From positions 1 to 64,000 of the forward strand of contig CACFQR010000001.1 of NCBI GenBank assembly GCA_902568465.1: 64,000 bases of DNA, in the 5' to 3' direction. A model generated the notes under the pieces. The model made no database searches. It saw only the letters and a program-made list of their open reading frames with translations, and was not told the origin of the DNA. The stretch is from an uncultured Pelagibacteraceae bacterium (GTDB lineage: Bacteria; Pseudomonadota; Alphaproteobacteria; Pelagibacterales; Pelagibacteraceae). The first letter of the stretch is position 1; every line of letters begins with the position of its first letter. Position numbers and translations under genes: made by a program. Shown one piece after another: positions 8,944 to 16,739 of this stretch.

Positions 8944-9630
8944 GTGAAAAAAATTATCCTTGCTCTTGACACAAATAACCTAGAACAAGCAATTAATATT
9001 ACAAAAAAAATTAAGCATAAAATCTTTACCATAAAGGTTGGGTTAGAATTTTTTAATTCGCATGGAAAAGAAGGTATAAAAAAATTTAATGAGTTGGGAA
9101 TAACAAACCTCATGCTTGACCTTAAATTAAAAGATATACCTCAAACTGTTTATAAAGCAATTAAGGCACTGGATGATATTAATTTTGGTTTTATTACAAT
9201 ACATGGCCAAGGTGGAAAGGAAATGATAAAACTTGCTAAACAAGCAGTGAATGAAATTAAATCTAAACCTACAATCATGATGGTAACTATTTTGACTGCG
9301 TTGAATGATGAAGATTTAAAAACTATGGGAAATAATAATACTGTAAATGAACAAGTCGAAAAATTATCAAAAGTTGCTAGAGAAATGGAGGTTGGAGTTG
9401 TTTGCTCAGGAAACGAAGCAAAATTTGTTAGAAAAATAATAGGACCCGAACTATTAATTTTTACACCTGGTGTCCGTATGAGTGATGAAGATAAAAATGA
9501 TCAAAAACGTATTTGTACTCCTGCAGAAAGTATAAAAAATGGCGCTAATAAAATAATTATGGGAAGAAGTTTAATTACAGGAAATATTGATCATAATATA
9601 GATAAAGTGTCTAATTCTATAAAAGAATAA
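8944..9630 (+). CDS. pyrF: Orotidine 5'-phosphate decarboxylase
   Basis: 228 aa TIM barrel that decarboxylates OMP to UMP, the last step of pyrimidine synthesis. Motifs: ILALDTNN at the N-terminus, the catalytic DLKLKDIPQTV block (Lys-Asp-x-Lys-x-x-Asp variant, residues about 59-69), VTILTAL, TPGVRM for phosphate binding and NKIIMGRSLI. It starts at GTG 8944, 5 nt after ihfB; the following Lys-Lys-Ile-Ile is the normal N-terminal strand. In many alphaproteobacteria trpF follows; here a trpB-like gene follows directly. Confidence 0.93.
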   Translation: MKKIILALDTNNLEQAINITKKIKHKIFTIKVGLEFFNSHGKEGIKKFNELGITNLMLDLKLKDIPQTVYKAIKALDDINFGFITIHGQGGKEMIKLAKQAVNEIKSKPTIMMVTILTALNDEDLKTMGNNNTVNEQVEKLSKVAREMEVGVVCSGNEAKFVRKIIGPELLIFTPGVRMSDEDKNDQKRICTPAESIKNGANKIIMGRSLITGNIDHNIDKVSNSIKE

Positions 9631-9634
9631 TTTG

Positions 9635-10861
9635 ATGAAAAAAATAAGAAAAGGAATACCTTTAATAGACCAACATGATAAAAATGGTTTTTGGGGCAAA
9701 TTTGGTGGAAATTTTATACCCGAAACTTTAAAAAAACCTGTAGAAGATTTAACTGTCTTATTTGAAAAATTAAGAAAAGATAAAAAATTTATTAAGGAAA
9801 GAGATTATTATTTTAAAAATTGGGTTGGGGCTCCTACTCCATTCATAAAACTTGAAAACTTAACTTCATATTTAGGTGGCGCTGAAATATGGGCAAAAGT
9901 TGTATCTGAAGCTAACGGCGGTGCGCACAAAATTTATAATGCAACTGTTCATAGCCTTATCGCTAAAAGAGCAGGAAAAAAATATATCGTCGGAGATACT
10001 GGAGCTGGATATGCTGGAAAAATGTTAAGCATGGCAGCAAAAAAATTTAACTTGAGGTGTAAAATATTTATGGGTGCAAAAGATATTAAAAGACAAAAAC
10101 CTAATTGTGATGCTATGCGAAAAAATGGCGCTGAAATAGTTCCTGTTTATACAGGTAGTCAAACACTTGTAGATGCAGTTAGTGAATGTATGAGATATTG
10201 GGTGTCGAATTGTGACACTACTCATATGTGTGTCGGTTCAACTGTGGGACCTAATATCTTTGTAAAAATTTGTGGGTGGAGCACATCACAAATTTCTAGG
10301 GAGCTTCATCTCCAAATTAAAAATGAATTTGGGAAAATTCCAAAGAAAATAAAATTAATAAATTGTGTTGGTGGAGGTTCATCAAGCTTTGGATTTTGGA
10401 ATGAATTTATGCATTATAACAAAAAACAATTTGAGTTTATTGGTATTGAAGCTGGCGGACCAAAAAATAGTAAAAAGCATGCTGCTCCTCTAACTTACGG
10501 ATCAAAAATTGGAATTTTGCATGGTGCAGCTCAATATGTAAATCAAAACTCTGAGGGTCAAATAGAAGAAACAGAATCTATAAGCGCAGGATTAGATTAT
10601 CCTGGAGTTTCTCCTCTACATTGTTTTCTAAAAGATACAAAGAGGGCAAGATATAGTGCGGCAACTGACGAGGAAGCTTTGAAAGCTTATCAGCTAGTTA
10701 CAAAATACGAAAATTTAAATCCAAGTTTAGAACCAAGCCATGCTTTTGCAGAAGCAATTAAAATAGCACCTAAACTGGGTAAAGATACAATTATAATTGT
10801 AAACTCTTGTGGTGATGCACAAAAAGATCGGGATATTTTAAAAAAAAGATTAGGAAAATAA
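9635..10861 (+). CDS. TrpB-like PLP enzyme (tryptophan synthase beta homologue, remodelled active site)
   Basis: 408 aa from ATG 9635 (the track's TTG at 9632 adds one residue). Fold type II PLP enzyme aligning end to end with TrpB: GGAHK with the Schiff-base Lys (K99), IFMGAKDIKRQ, NCVGGGSSSFG phosphate site, SAGLDYPGVSP, LEPSHAFAEA. Several catalytic positions differ from canonical TrpB: ETGAGQHG reads DTGAGYAG (Glu to Asp at 121, Gln-His to Tyr-Ala), the KREDL block before GAHK is KVVSE, and VNLSGRGDKD reads VNSCGDAQKD (Ser to Cys at 392). A trpA-like gene follows 3 nt later. So it is either a fast-evolving tryptophan synthase or a repurposed PLP lyase/synthase; I cannot decide from sequence. 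Confidence 0.8.
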   Translation: MKKIRKGIPLIDQHDKNGFWGKFGGNFIPETLKKPVEDLTVLFEKLRKDKKFIKERDYYFKNWVGAPTPFIKLENLTSYLGGAEIWAKVVSEANGGAHKIYNATVHSLIAKRAGKKYIVGDTGAGYAGKMLSMAAKKFNLRCKIFMGAKDIKRQKPNCDAMRKNGAEIVPVYTGSQTLVDAVSECMRYWVSNCDTTHMCVGSTVGPNIFVKICGWSTSQISRELHLQIKNEFGKIPKKIKLINCVGGGSSSFGFWNEFMHYNKKQFEFIGIEAGGPKNSKKHAAPLTYGSKIGILHGAAQYVNQNSEGQIEETESISAGLDYPGVSPLHCFLKDTKRARYSAATDEEALKAYQLVTKYENLNPSLEPSHAFAEAIKIAPKLGKDTIIIVNSCGDAQKDRDILKKRLGK

Positions 10862-10864
10862 AAA

Positions 10865-11674
10865 ATGAGCACATCATTAATTAGTTTAGCATTTCAAAAA
10901 TCTAAAAGAGAAAAAAGACCTGCTTTGCTCACTTATACTGTAGCTGGAGATAATACTAAAAAAAAATCACTAGAAATATTAAATTCAATAGCAAATTATG
11001 CTGACATTTGCGAAATAGGTTTTCCACATAATACTCCTATCGCAGATGGTGGACAAATACAAACAGCTTCATACCGAGCAATTAAAAATGGAATTAAAAT
11101 GAGAGATATTTTTGAAATTGTAAAAAAATTTAAAAAAAATAAAAATACAAAACCTATAATTTTGATGGGTTATTATAATATGATTTACCAATATGGGCAG
11201 AACAAATTTTTAAAAAAATGTAAACAAGTAGGTGTAAATGGTTTAATTATAGTTGATCTACCTTGGCCAGACAACATGCAGTTTGCAAAAAAATGTAAAA
11301 AAAATTCTATAAATTTTGTGCAACTTTTATCACCTACTACATCTGTGGAGAGAATGAAAAAAATTATTAATAATTCTCATGACATGATTTACTATATAAG
11401 CATGTTATCTACTACTGGAGGAAGACTAAAAATATCTCCAAAAAACATTTTGAAAAATTATTTTAGAATTAAAAATATGATCAAAAAGAAAAAAAAATAT
11501 CTTGTAATCGGTTTCGGAATAACAAGTAAAAACATATCATCGTTTAAAATCTCAGATGGATGTGTTGTGGGATCGGAAATTTGTAAAAAGATCTCACAAT
11601 CTATCAAAAATAAACAAAATCCTGTCACAAATGTAAGTAATATGGTAAAAAATCTTAAGAGAAAATTAATATGA
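10865..11674 (+). CDS. trpA: TrpA-like protein (tryptophan synthase alpha homologue)
   Basis: 269 aa TIM barrel of the TrpA family. The two catalytic acids are visible: Glu in CEIGFPHNTP (E49 equivalent) and Asp in IADGGQIQ (D60 equivalent). LMGYYNMIYQYG and IVDLPWPDN also match. TrpA splits indole-3-glycerol phosphate and channels indole to TrpB. The phosphate-binding segment normally SGVTGA reads LSTTGG and the later GSAIVK reads GSEICK, so substrate binding may have shifted alongside the altered TrpB partner. Downstream it overlaps accD by 4 nt (ATGA), a conserved arrangement (trpA-accD-folC). Confidence 0.82.
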   Translation: MSTSLISLAFQKSKREKRPALLTYTVAGDNTKKKSLEILNSIANYADICEIGFPHNTPIADGGQIQTASYRAIKNGIKMRDIFEIVKKFKKNKNTKPIILMGYYNMIYQYGQNKFLKKCKQVGVNGLIIVDLPWPDNMQFAKKCKKNSINFVQLLSPTTSVERMKKIINNSHDMIYYISMLSTTGGRLKISPKNILKNYFRIKNMIKKKKKYLVIGFGITSKNISSFKISDGCVVGSEICKKISQSIKNKQNPVTNVSNMVKNLKRKLI

Positions 11675-12624
11675 ACTGGATAACACGCTGGAAAAAAATT
11701 GGAATTAAAGTAAGACAAATTTTTAAAAAGCAACCCGTTGGAGAACAAGAAACCGATTGGAAGAACTGCCCACTATGCAAAAAAATATCCTACCTTCCAG
11801 ATTTAATTAAAAACTCATATATTTGTGACTGCAGTTTTCATTTTGATTTGCCCCCAAAGATGCGTCTTGAAAGTATATTTGATTCTTCCTTCGAAATTAT
11901 TGAACCGCCAGAAAATATTGATCCAGACCCTTTAAATTTTGAAGTTGAAAATAGATACAAATACATAGAAAAAATTAAAAAATATAGAAAAGTTACTGGT
12001 CAAAAAACTGCTTTGATTTGTGCTTCTGGAAATGTTTCAAATTTAAATGCTGTTGTAGTTTGTTTTAACCCCAAATTTGGAGCGGGTCGTTTCGGTCCTG
12101 CTGAAAATGAGCATTTTTTAAAAGCAGCCAATTTTGCAATAGAAAAAAAAGTTGATATTTGGATTGTGATTTATCAAAGCTCAGGAATAGACGTACACAC
12201 TGGAGTAACAGGATTATCAGGTATGGCAAAAAGTATAGTTGCGATAAATGAAATTAAAAAAGCTGGGATCCCAACTTTTGCGATAGCCGCAAGAGCGGTT
12301 GCTGGAGGAACATATGCGTCTAGTTTTTTTATGCATGATTTTATAATGATAGAATCTAAATGTGTGGAAAATCTGCTTTTCTCTGGAAAAAGAGTAACTG
12401 CAAATATTTTAAAAGGAACTGACCAAATTCCAGAAGACTTTGGCACAGCCCCAGGAGTAATGAAATCAGGATTGGCTGATATTACTCTTGAAAATAGAAA
12501 AGAATTAAAAGACACTATAGCTAAATTAGCTAGCATTATTTTAAAGAAGGAAGAATCAAAAATATCTAATGAAGAAGAAATCGAGAATAGAGAAACTAAT
12601 ATCAAAATTTCTTCAGCTTCATAA
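11671..12624 (+). CDS. accD: Acetyl-CoA carboxylase carboxyltransferase beta subunit
   Basis: 317 aa. AccD with AccA moves the carboxyl group from biotin-BCCP to acetyl-CoA, giving malonyl-CoA for fatty acids. It has an N-terminal zinc ribbon (about residues 31-55) and a crotonase-like carboxyltransferase domain (FGAGRFGPAENEHFLKA, SSGIDVHTGVTGLSGMAKS, AGGTYASSFFMHDF). The ribbon reads CPLC then CDC instead of CxxC then CxxC, a one-residue deletion in the second knuckle. Several core motifs are looser than usual (SGARM is SGIDV). It overlaps trpA by 4 nt and folC by 56 nt. Confidence 0.87.
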   Translation: MNWITRWKKIGIKVRQIFKKQPVGEQETDWKNCPLCKKISYLPDLIKNSYICDCSFHFDLPPKMRLESIFDSSFEIIEPPENIDPDPLNFEVENRYKYIEKIKKYRKVTGQKTALICASGNVSNLNAVVVCFNPKFGAGRFGPAENEHFLKAANFAIEKKVDIWIVIYQSSGIDVHTGVTGLSGMAKSIVAINEIKKAGIPTFAIAARAVAGGTYASSFFMHDFIMIESKCVENLLFSGKRVTANILKGTDQIPEDFGTAPGVMKSGLADITLENRKELKDTIAKLASIILKKEESKISNEEEIENRETNIKISSAS

Positions 12625-13870
12625 CCGTAAGATTGATTTAAGTTTAAATCGCATCAATAGACTAAATAAAGATTTAAAAATTGATTTAAACAAATTAAGA
12701 GTAAAAACAATTACTGTTAGCGGAACCAACGGCAAATGGTCAACTGCTTCATTTATTCGTTCTATCTTTGAGTCAGCTGGTTATAAAGTGGATCTTTTTA
12801 CCTCACCACATGTACAAAATTATACAGAAAGATTCGTTTTTGAATCTAAAGAAATTTCAGAAAAAAAATTATACAATTTATTATTAGAAGTAGAAAAGAA
12901 AAACGCAGGAAAACCAATTACAGTGTTTGAGCTTTTGACAAGCGCTTTTTACTTTCATTCAGCAAAAAGATCGAATTGTGATTTATTAATTGCGGAAAAT
13001 GGATTGTTTCAAAGATACGACAGCGTATCATCTATTGGTCATCACCTCATGAATGTAACATGTCAAATAGGGCTTGATCACTTAGATTGGCTACCCAAAA
13101 ATAAAAAAACGATTGATCAAATAATCATAGAAAAAACTTCAAATATTAAAAGTTCTAATGTCGTTATATCAAAACAAAATAATAATCGAATTATAAATAA
13201 AATTAGGAAAAGTATAAAAAATAACTCAGCTAAAAAAATTATTTTTTCCAAAGATTATAATTATAAAATTAACAAAAGTGGATTTTTATATAAAGATCAG
13301 TATGGGTCTTTGCAATTGCCGAAGCCTGGCTTGCTTGGCCAACACCAGATTTCTAATGCGGCTTGTGCTATTTCAGCAGTTAGGAACCTAAATAAATATA
13401 ACATTAAAAATAAACATATTATTGAGGGAATAACATCAATAAAAAATATGAGGGGAAGATTGGAAATAATAAATAAAGGTTTTTTAAAAAAAATTGCACC
13501 TACGAATACGATTCTTTGTGACATCGCTCATAATCCAAGTGCTGGCTTAGTTGTAAGTAATTATTTAAATACTTTAAATGTTAACGAAAAAATTTATATG
13601 ATTTGTGGCATGATGAAAAATAAAATTCATGATAAATTTATATCAAATTTTAAACAAGTTCATGAAATTTTAACTGTAAATATACCGAATAACAAAAATT
13701 GTATTAAAAAAGAGGATTTAAAAAAAATAGTTGAAAAAGTGGGAATAAAAACGCAAACTAGTAATTCGGTCCAAGAGGCAATTAATTACATTGCTAAAAA
13801 AAATAAAAACTCAACAATTCTAATTACTGGTTCAATTTTTTTAATTGGAGAGGTGTTAAATATAAATTAA
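12569..13870 (+). CDS. folC: Dihydrofolate synthase / folylpolyglutamate synthase
   Basis: 433 aa Mur-ligase family enzyme that adds glutamate to dihydropteroate and extends folate polyglutamates. Features: N-terminal helix NRKIDLSLNRINRL, P-loop GTNGKWST (normally GTNGKGS), SPHVQNYTERF, GLDHLDWL, Lys in IIIEKT and the C-terminal domain DIAHNPSAGL. The usual EVGLGGRLDATN reads ENGLFQRYDSVS, keeping Glu, Arg and Asp. The start ATG 12569 lies 56 nt inside accD and supplies the conserved N-terminal helix, so the overlap looks real. Its TAA shares the tetramer TTAA with the stop of convergent trxA. Confidence 0.87.
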   Translation: MKKKSRIEKLISKFLQLHNRKIDLSLNRINRLNKDLKIDLNKLRVKTITVSGTNGKWSTASFIRSIFESAGYKVDLFTSPHVQNYTERFVFESKEISEKKLYNLLLEVEKKNAGKPITVFELLTSAFYFHSAKRSNCDLLIAENGLFQRYDSVSSIGHHLMNVTCQIGLDHLDWLPKNKKTIDQIIIEKTSNIKSSNVVISKQNNNRIINKIRKSIKNNSAKKIIFSKDYNYKINKSGFLYKDQYGSLQLPKPGLLGQHQISNAACAISAVRNLNKYNIKNKHIIEGITSIKNMRGRLEIINKGFLKKIAPTNTILCDIAHNPSAGLVVSNYLNTLNVNEKIYMICGMMKNKIHDKFISNFKQVHEILTVNIPNNKNCIKKEDLKKIVEKVGIKTQTSNSVQEAINYIAKKNKNSTILITGSIFLIGEVLNIN

Positions 13871-14184
13871 ATATTTTCTTTAATCCAAGAAACTATATTA
13901 GATTTTGTTGTGGCGCCAACTTTAGTAGCTTTTAACTCACCATTCTTAAAAAGCAACATAGTTGGAATACCTCTTACGCCATACTTAGTTGGCTGATTTG
14001 GATTGTCGTCAATGTTGTGCTTGGCAATAACTACATCATTTTTCATTTCGTCAGATATTTCTTCAAGAACTGGGGCGATTTGTTTACATGGGCCACACCA
14101 CTCAGCCCAAAAGTCTGTTAATAAGATTTTATTATCTTTTACTAAGGAATCAAAAGTTTCATCTGTAGATTTAATTGTAGCCAT
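13867..14184 (-). CDS. trxA: Thioredoxin
   Basis: 105 aa, the full length of a thioredoxin. The redox motif is WAEWCGPCK (residues about 26-34), with the cis-proline loop RGIPTML and the C-terminal helix SIVSWIKENI. It is a general cytoplasmic disulfide reductant for ribonucleotide reductase, peroxiredoxins and methionine sulfoxide reductase (an msrA is at 34.4 kb). The folC-trxA neighbourhood is common in alphaproteobacteria. The ATG is 35 nt downstream of the exonuclease I stop, so it may be read from its own promoter or from the upstream minus-strand genes. Confidence 0.95.
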   Translation of the reverse strand: MATIKSTDETFDSLVKDNKILLTDFWAEWCGPCKQIAPVLEEISDEMKNDVVIAKHNIDDNPNQPTKYGVRGIPTMLLFKNGELKATKVGATTKSNIVSWIKENI

Positions 14185-14219
14185 AAGATAATTTCAATTT
14201 AATAAGTTTTTTTCCAATG

Positions 14220-15638
14220 TCAACTAGCCTTTTGGTACAATTCTTCCATTTCTTCAATATAGGAATTAATCTCCTCAAGAATTTTTAATTTATCTTTATC
14301 ATCCTTAAATTTATTTCTTAAAGTGTCTATTTCAGAATATGTTCTTGGAATTGTATTCCATTTTTCTTTGTTAGTACTGAGCACTCTTGATGCAATTTCT
14401 TTGTGTATCAAATCATATTCATTTTTGGGCAAAGATTCTGGGCTTTCTTCGTATAAAATCTTTTTTCCAAAGTATTGAAAACGTTCATCTTTGAATTTCT
14501 GAAGAACTAGAAATTTATCTTTCCAATCAACCTTGTGGAATTCAGGCATTATTGCACTATCTTCTTTGCTAGCAAATTTTTTATATATAGATTCTTCTGC
14601 ATAAATATCTAGCTGAGAATCTATTTCGCTCTTATCTTTTATATCTTCCTCCAAAAGTGAACTAACTCTTTGGATAAAATTTTTATTTTTTCTAATTAGT
14701 TGTGCTCTTTCTTTTAATTTTTTAATTCCAAGTTGCTTATAATTATCAAAATAAGTTCCATAGGTAGCATTCATAATAATAGGATGTTTTTTATGTTTTA
14801 TGGTCCTCATAACTTTTGGCTTCACATCAAAAATTTCTTTTCTTAGCTCTCGGTCTGACAAATTAAAATAGTATAAAGGGTCAGCTTTTAAATCAAAAGT
14901 AAAGGGGTAGCCCCAGGGATGTGTACACAAAAAAGTTAATATAAAAGGAATAGCTTTGCCTCCATAAAAAAAGTTTGTACAAAATAATTCTTCTTTTTTA
15001 ATTATTTCAAAACACTTGTCTTTGTTGGTTGTCATTAAACTAGCTTTCCATACATTTGGGGCCTTTTTGGATAATATTTTTGCAATTTCTACAGTAGCTA
15101 AAACATCCCCCATAGCACTATGGGCCTTGTCATGCTCGATACCATTCATAGGTGCCAAATGATCCAATTTAAAAACAGGGTTATTCTTGTCACTAATTGG
15201 TGTTTTTATACAGTTAGGATAATATAGATGTGATGCCCTTGCTAATCCTAAAAGGTCACCTCTTTCATTTCCATTTGTTACAGTCAAATACGGATATTCT
15301 AGATTTTTAAATAATGTTCTTCTTAAAAATTCTTCGTCGAAATCAATACTATTGTATCCAAAAAAAATTGAATTTTTCCATTGATGAAATTTTTCTAACA
15401 TTTGTTTTATCATTTGATAGTGAGATAAATTTGTATCTTTTAACATTGAAACAGAGGATTTATTTACAATTAAAGCCATCGCCTCTGGAATAATACCAGG
15501 ACTTAACCTGCACCTTCCTTCGTATCTATCTAACTCTTGGAAATTATCATTAACAAGGACAGCGGCTGCTTCTATAATTTGTCCATAAGAAACATTGCTT
15601 GAACATGTTTCAAAATCATAAAACACATAATTTGGCAT
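14220..15638 (-). CDS. sbcB: Exodeoxyribonuclease I
   Basis: 472 aa, matching ExoI length. DEDD exonuclease motif I is VFYDFETCSS (residues 4-13), motif II YNSIDFDEEFLRR, and motif III HDKAHSAMGDVLATVEI. The C-terminal half matches the ExoI SH3-like and helical domains (FTFDLKADPLYYFNLSDREL, IPRTYSEIDTLRNKF). It degrades single-stranded DNA 3' to 5' and takes part in recombination and mismatch repair. Gene order with rmuC upstream suggests a small DNA repair group; rmuC stops 6 nt before this ATG. Confidence 0.9.
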   Translation of the reverse strand: MPNYVFYDFETCSSNVSYGQIIEAAAVLVNDNFQELDRYEGRCRLSPGIIPEAMALIVNKSSVSMLKDTNLSHYQMIKQMLEKFHQWKNSIFFGYNSIDFDEEFLRRTLFKNLEYPYLTVTNGNERGDLLGLARASHLYYPNCIKTPISDKNNPVFKLDHLAPMNGIEHDKAHSAMGDVLATVEIAKILSKKAPNVWKASLMTTNKDKCFEIIKKEELFCTNFFYGGKAIPFILTFLCTHPWGYPFTFDLKADPLYYFNLSDRELRKEIFDVKPKVMRTIKHKKHPIIMNATYGTYFDNYKQLGIKKLKERAQLIRKNKNFIQRVSSLLEEDIKDKSEIDSQLDIYAEESIYKKFASKEDSAIMPEFHKVDWKDKFLVLQKFKDERFQYFGKKILYEESPESLPKNEYDLIHKEIASRVLSTNKEKWNTIPRTYSEIDTLRNKFKDDKDKLKILEEINSYIEEMEELYQKAS

Positions 15639-15644
15639 TAGATA

Positions 15645-16691
15645 CTACTTATTGAAAGATTTTATTTTGTCAACCTTATCATTTGTTTCATCAGCTTTTT
15701 TTTCAACTGCATGGGGTGTTTTAATGTTATCTAAAGTTCTCATAATAGATCTAGCATCTCTTCCAAAGTCATCTGTATGGTTTAATGCTTCTTCTAAAGT
15801 TTTTCTTAAGCTTACAATGCCATCGAAATGTTTGTTAAACCTAGAAGAAATATTTCTTAAATCATTATAAATTTGTGTAGCATGTTTTTGTACTTTTAGA
15901 GTCTGAAAACCCATATGCAGCGACTGCAGATAGGCAGAAAGTGTATTAGGTCCAGATATTGTAATTTTATATTTTCTCATTAATTCTTGGGTTAACAATT
16001 CTTTGGTGGTTGGATCACGGTAACTAGTAAGCTCCGAAAATAAACTTTCTGTAGGTGCATAAACTATTGCAAAATCTGTAGTTTTTGGAGGTACAATATA
16101 TTTTTCGTTAATTTTTTTTGCTTTATTTCTGAAAGCGCTTGCTAATTTATCTTTAGCGTCTGTTAAGGCTTTTTTGTCCTTTGACTCTTCAGCATCAACA
16201 ATTGCTTGAAATTTTTCGACTGGCCAATGAGAGTCGATTGGAACCAAAATACCATCTTGTAACTTTACTGCAAACTCAACATTCTCTCCGGTGTCTTCTT
16301 TCATTCTTACATTGGGAATATATTGAGAAGCTGGTAATAAATCCTTTAGAAGAGAAGAAAGAGAAAATTCAGCCAACGTGCCATATTTTTTTACACCTGC
16401 TAAAATTTTACTAAAACTTGCCTGACTTTTATTTAAGTCTTCTACTTGCTTATTAAAAGCTCCTACTTTCTCATCAACTTTAGTGAGGGCCTGGGTCATA
16501 TCTCGAGTAACATCTTTTGATAAAGTATTAAAAGATGCTGACATAGTATTCATAGAGTTATTGAATGAGTCTTTTAGTTTATCAAATTCTTTACTATTTT
16601 TAATTTCCTCCCTATTTTTCCTTTGAGAAATTAAAAGATAAATCACTACACCAAGTAGTATTAAAACTATATACAAAATTGATTCTTGCAT
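15645..16691 (-). CDS. rmuC: DNA recombination protein RmuC
   Basis: 348 aa. An N-terminal membrane anchor (about residues 4-22) leads to a coiled coil (about 25-95) and then the RmuC PD-(D/E)XK-like nuclease domain (VRMKEDTGENVEFAVKLQD, VPIDSHWPVEKFQ, DFAIVYAPTESLFSEL, SGPNTLSAYLQSLHMGF). RmuC limits recombination at inverted repeats by a mechanism not fully known. Canonical DSKFP reads DSHWP here. It lies upstream of sbcB on the same strand, in keeping with a joint role in processing DNA ends. Confidence 0.9.
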   Translation of the reverse strand: MQESILYIVLILLGVVIYLLISQRKNREEIKNSKEFDKLKDSFNNSMNTMSASFNTLSKDVTRDMTQALTKVDEKVGAFNKQVEDLNKSQASFSKILAGVKKYGTLAEFSLSSLLKDLLPASQYIPNVRMKEDTGENVEFAVKLQDGILVPIDSHWPVEKFQAIVDAEESKDKKALTDAKDKLASAFRNKAKKINEKYIVPPKTTDFAIVYAPTESLFSELTSYRDPTTKELLTQELMRKYKITISGPNTLSAYLQSLHMGFQTLKVQKHATQIYNDLRNISSRFNKHFDGIVSLRKTLEEALNHTDDFGRDARSIMRTLDNIKTPHAVEKKADETNDKVDKIKSFNK

Positions 16692-16739
16692 TAAGAAATT
16701 ATTTTAATATCACACAAATAAGTTTTAATCAGCAAAAAA

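Noticed and set aside
12174-12605. 143-aa minus-strand ORF within accD
   Set aside because: Antisense shadow of accD; no domain and no start signal.
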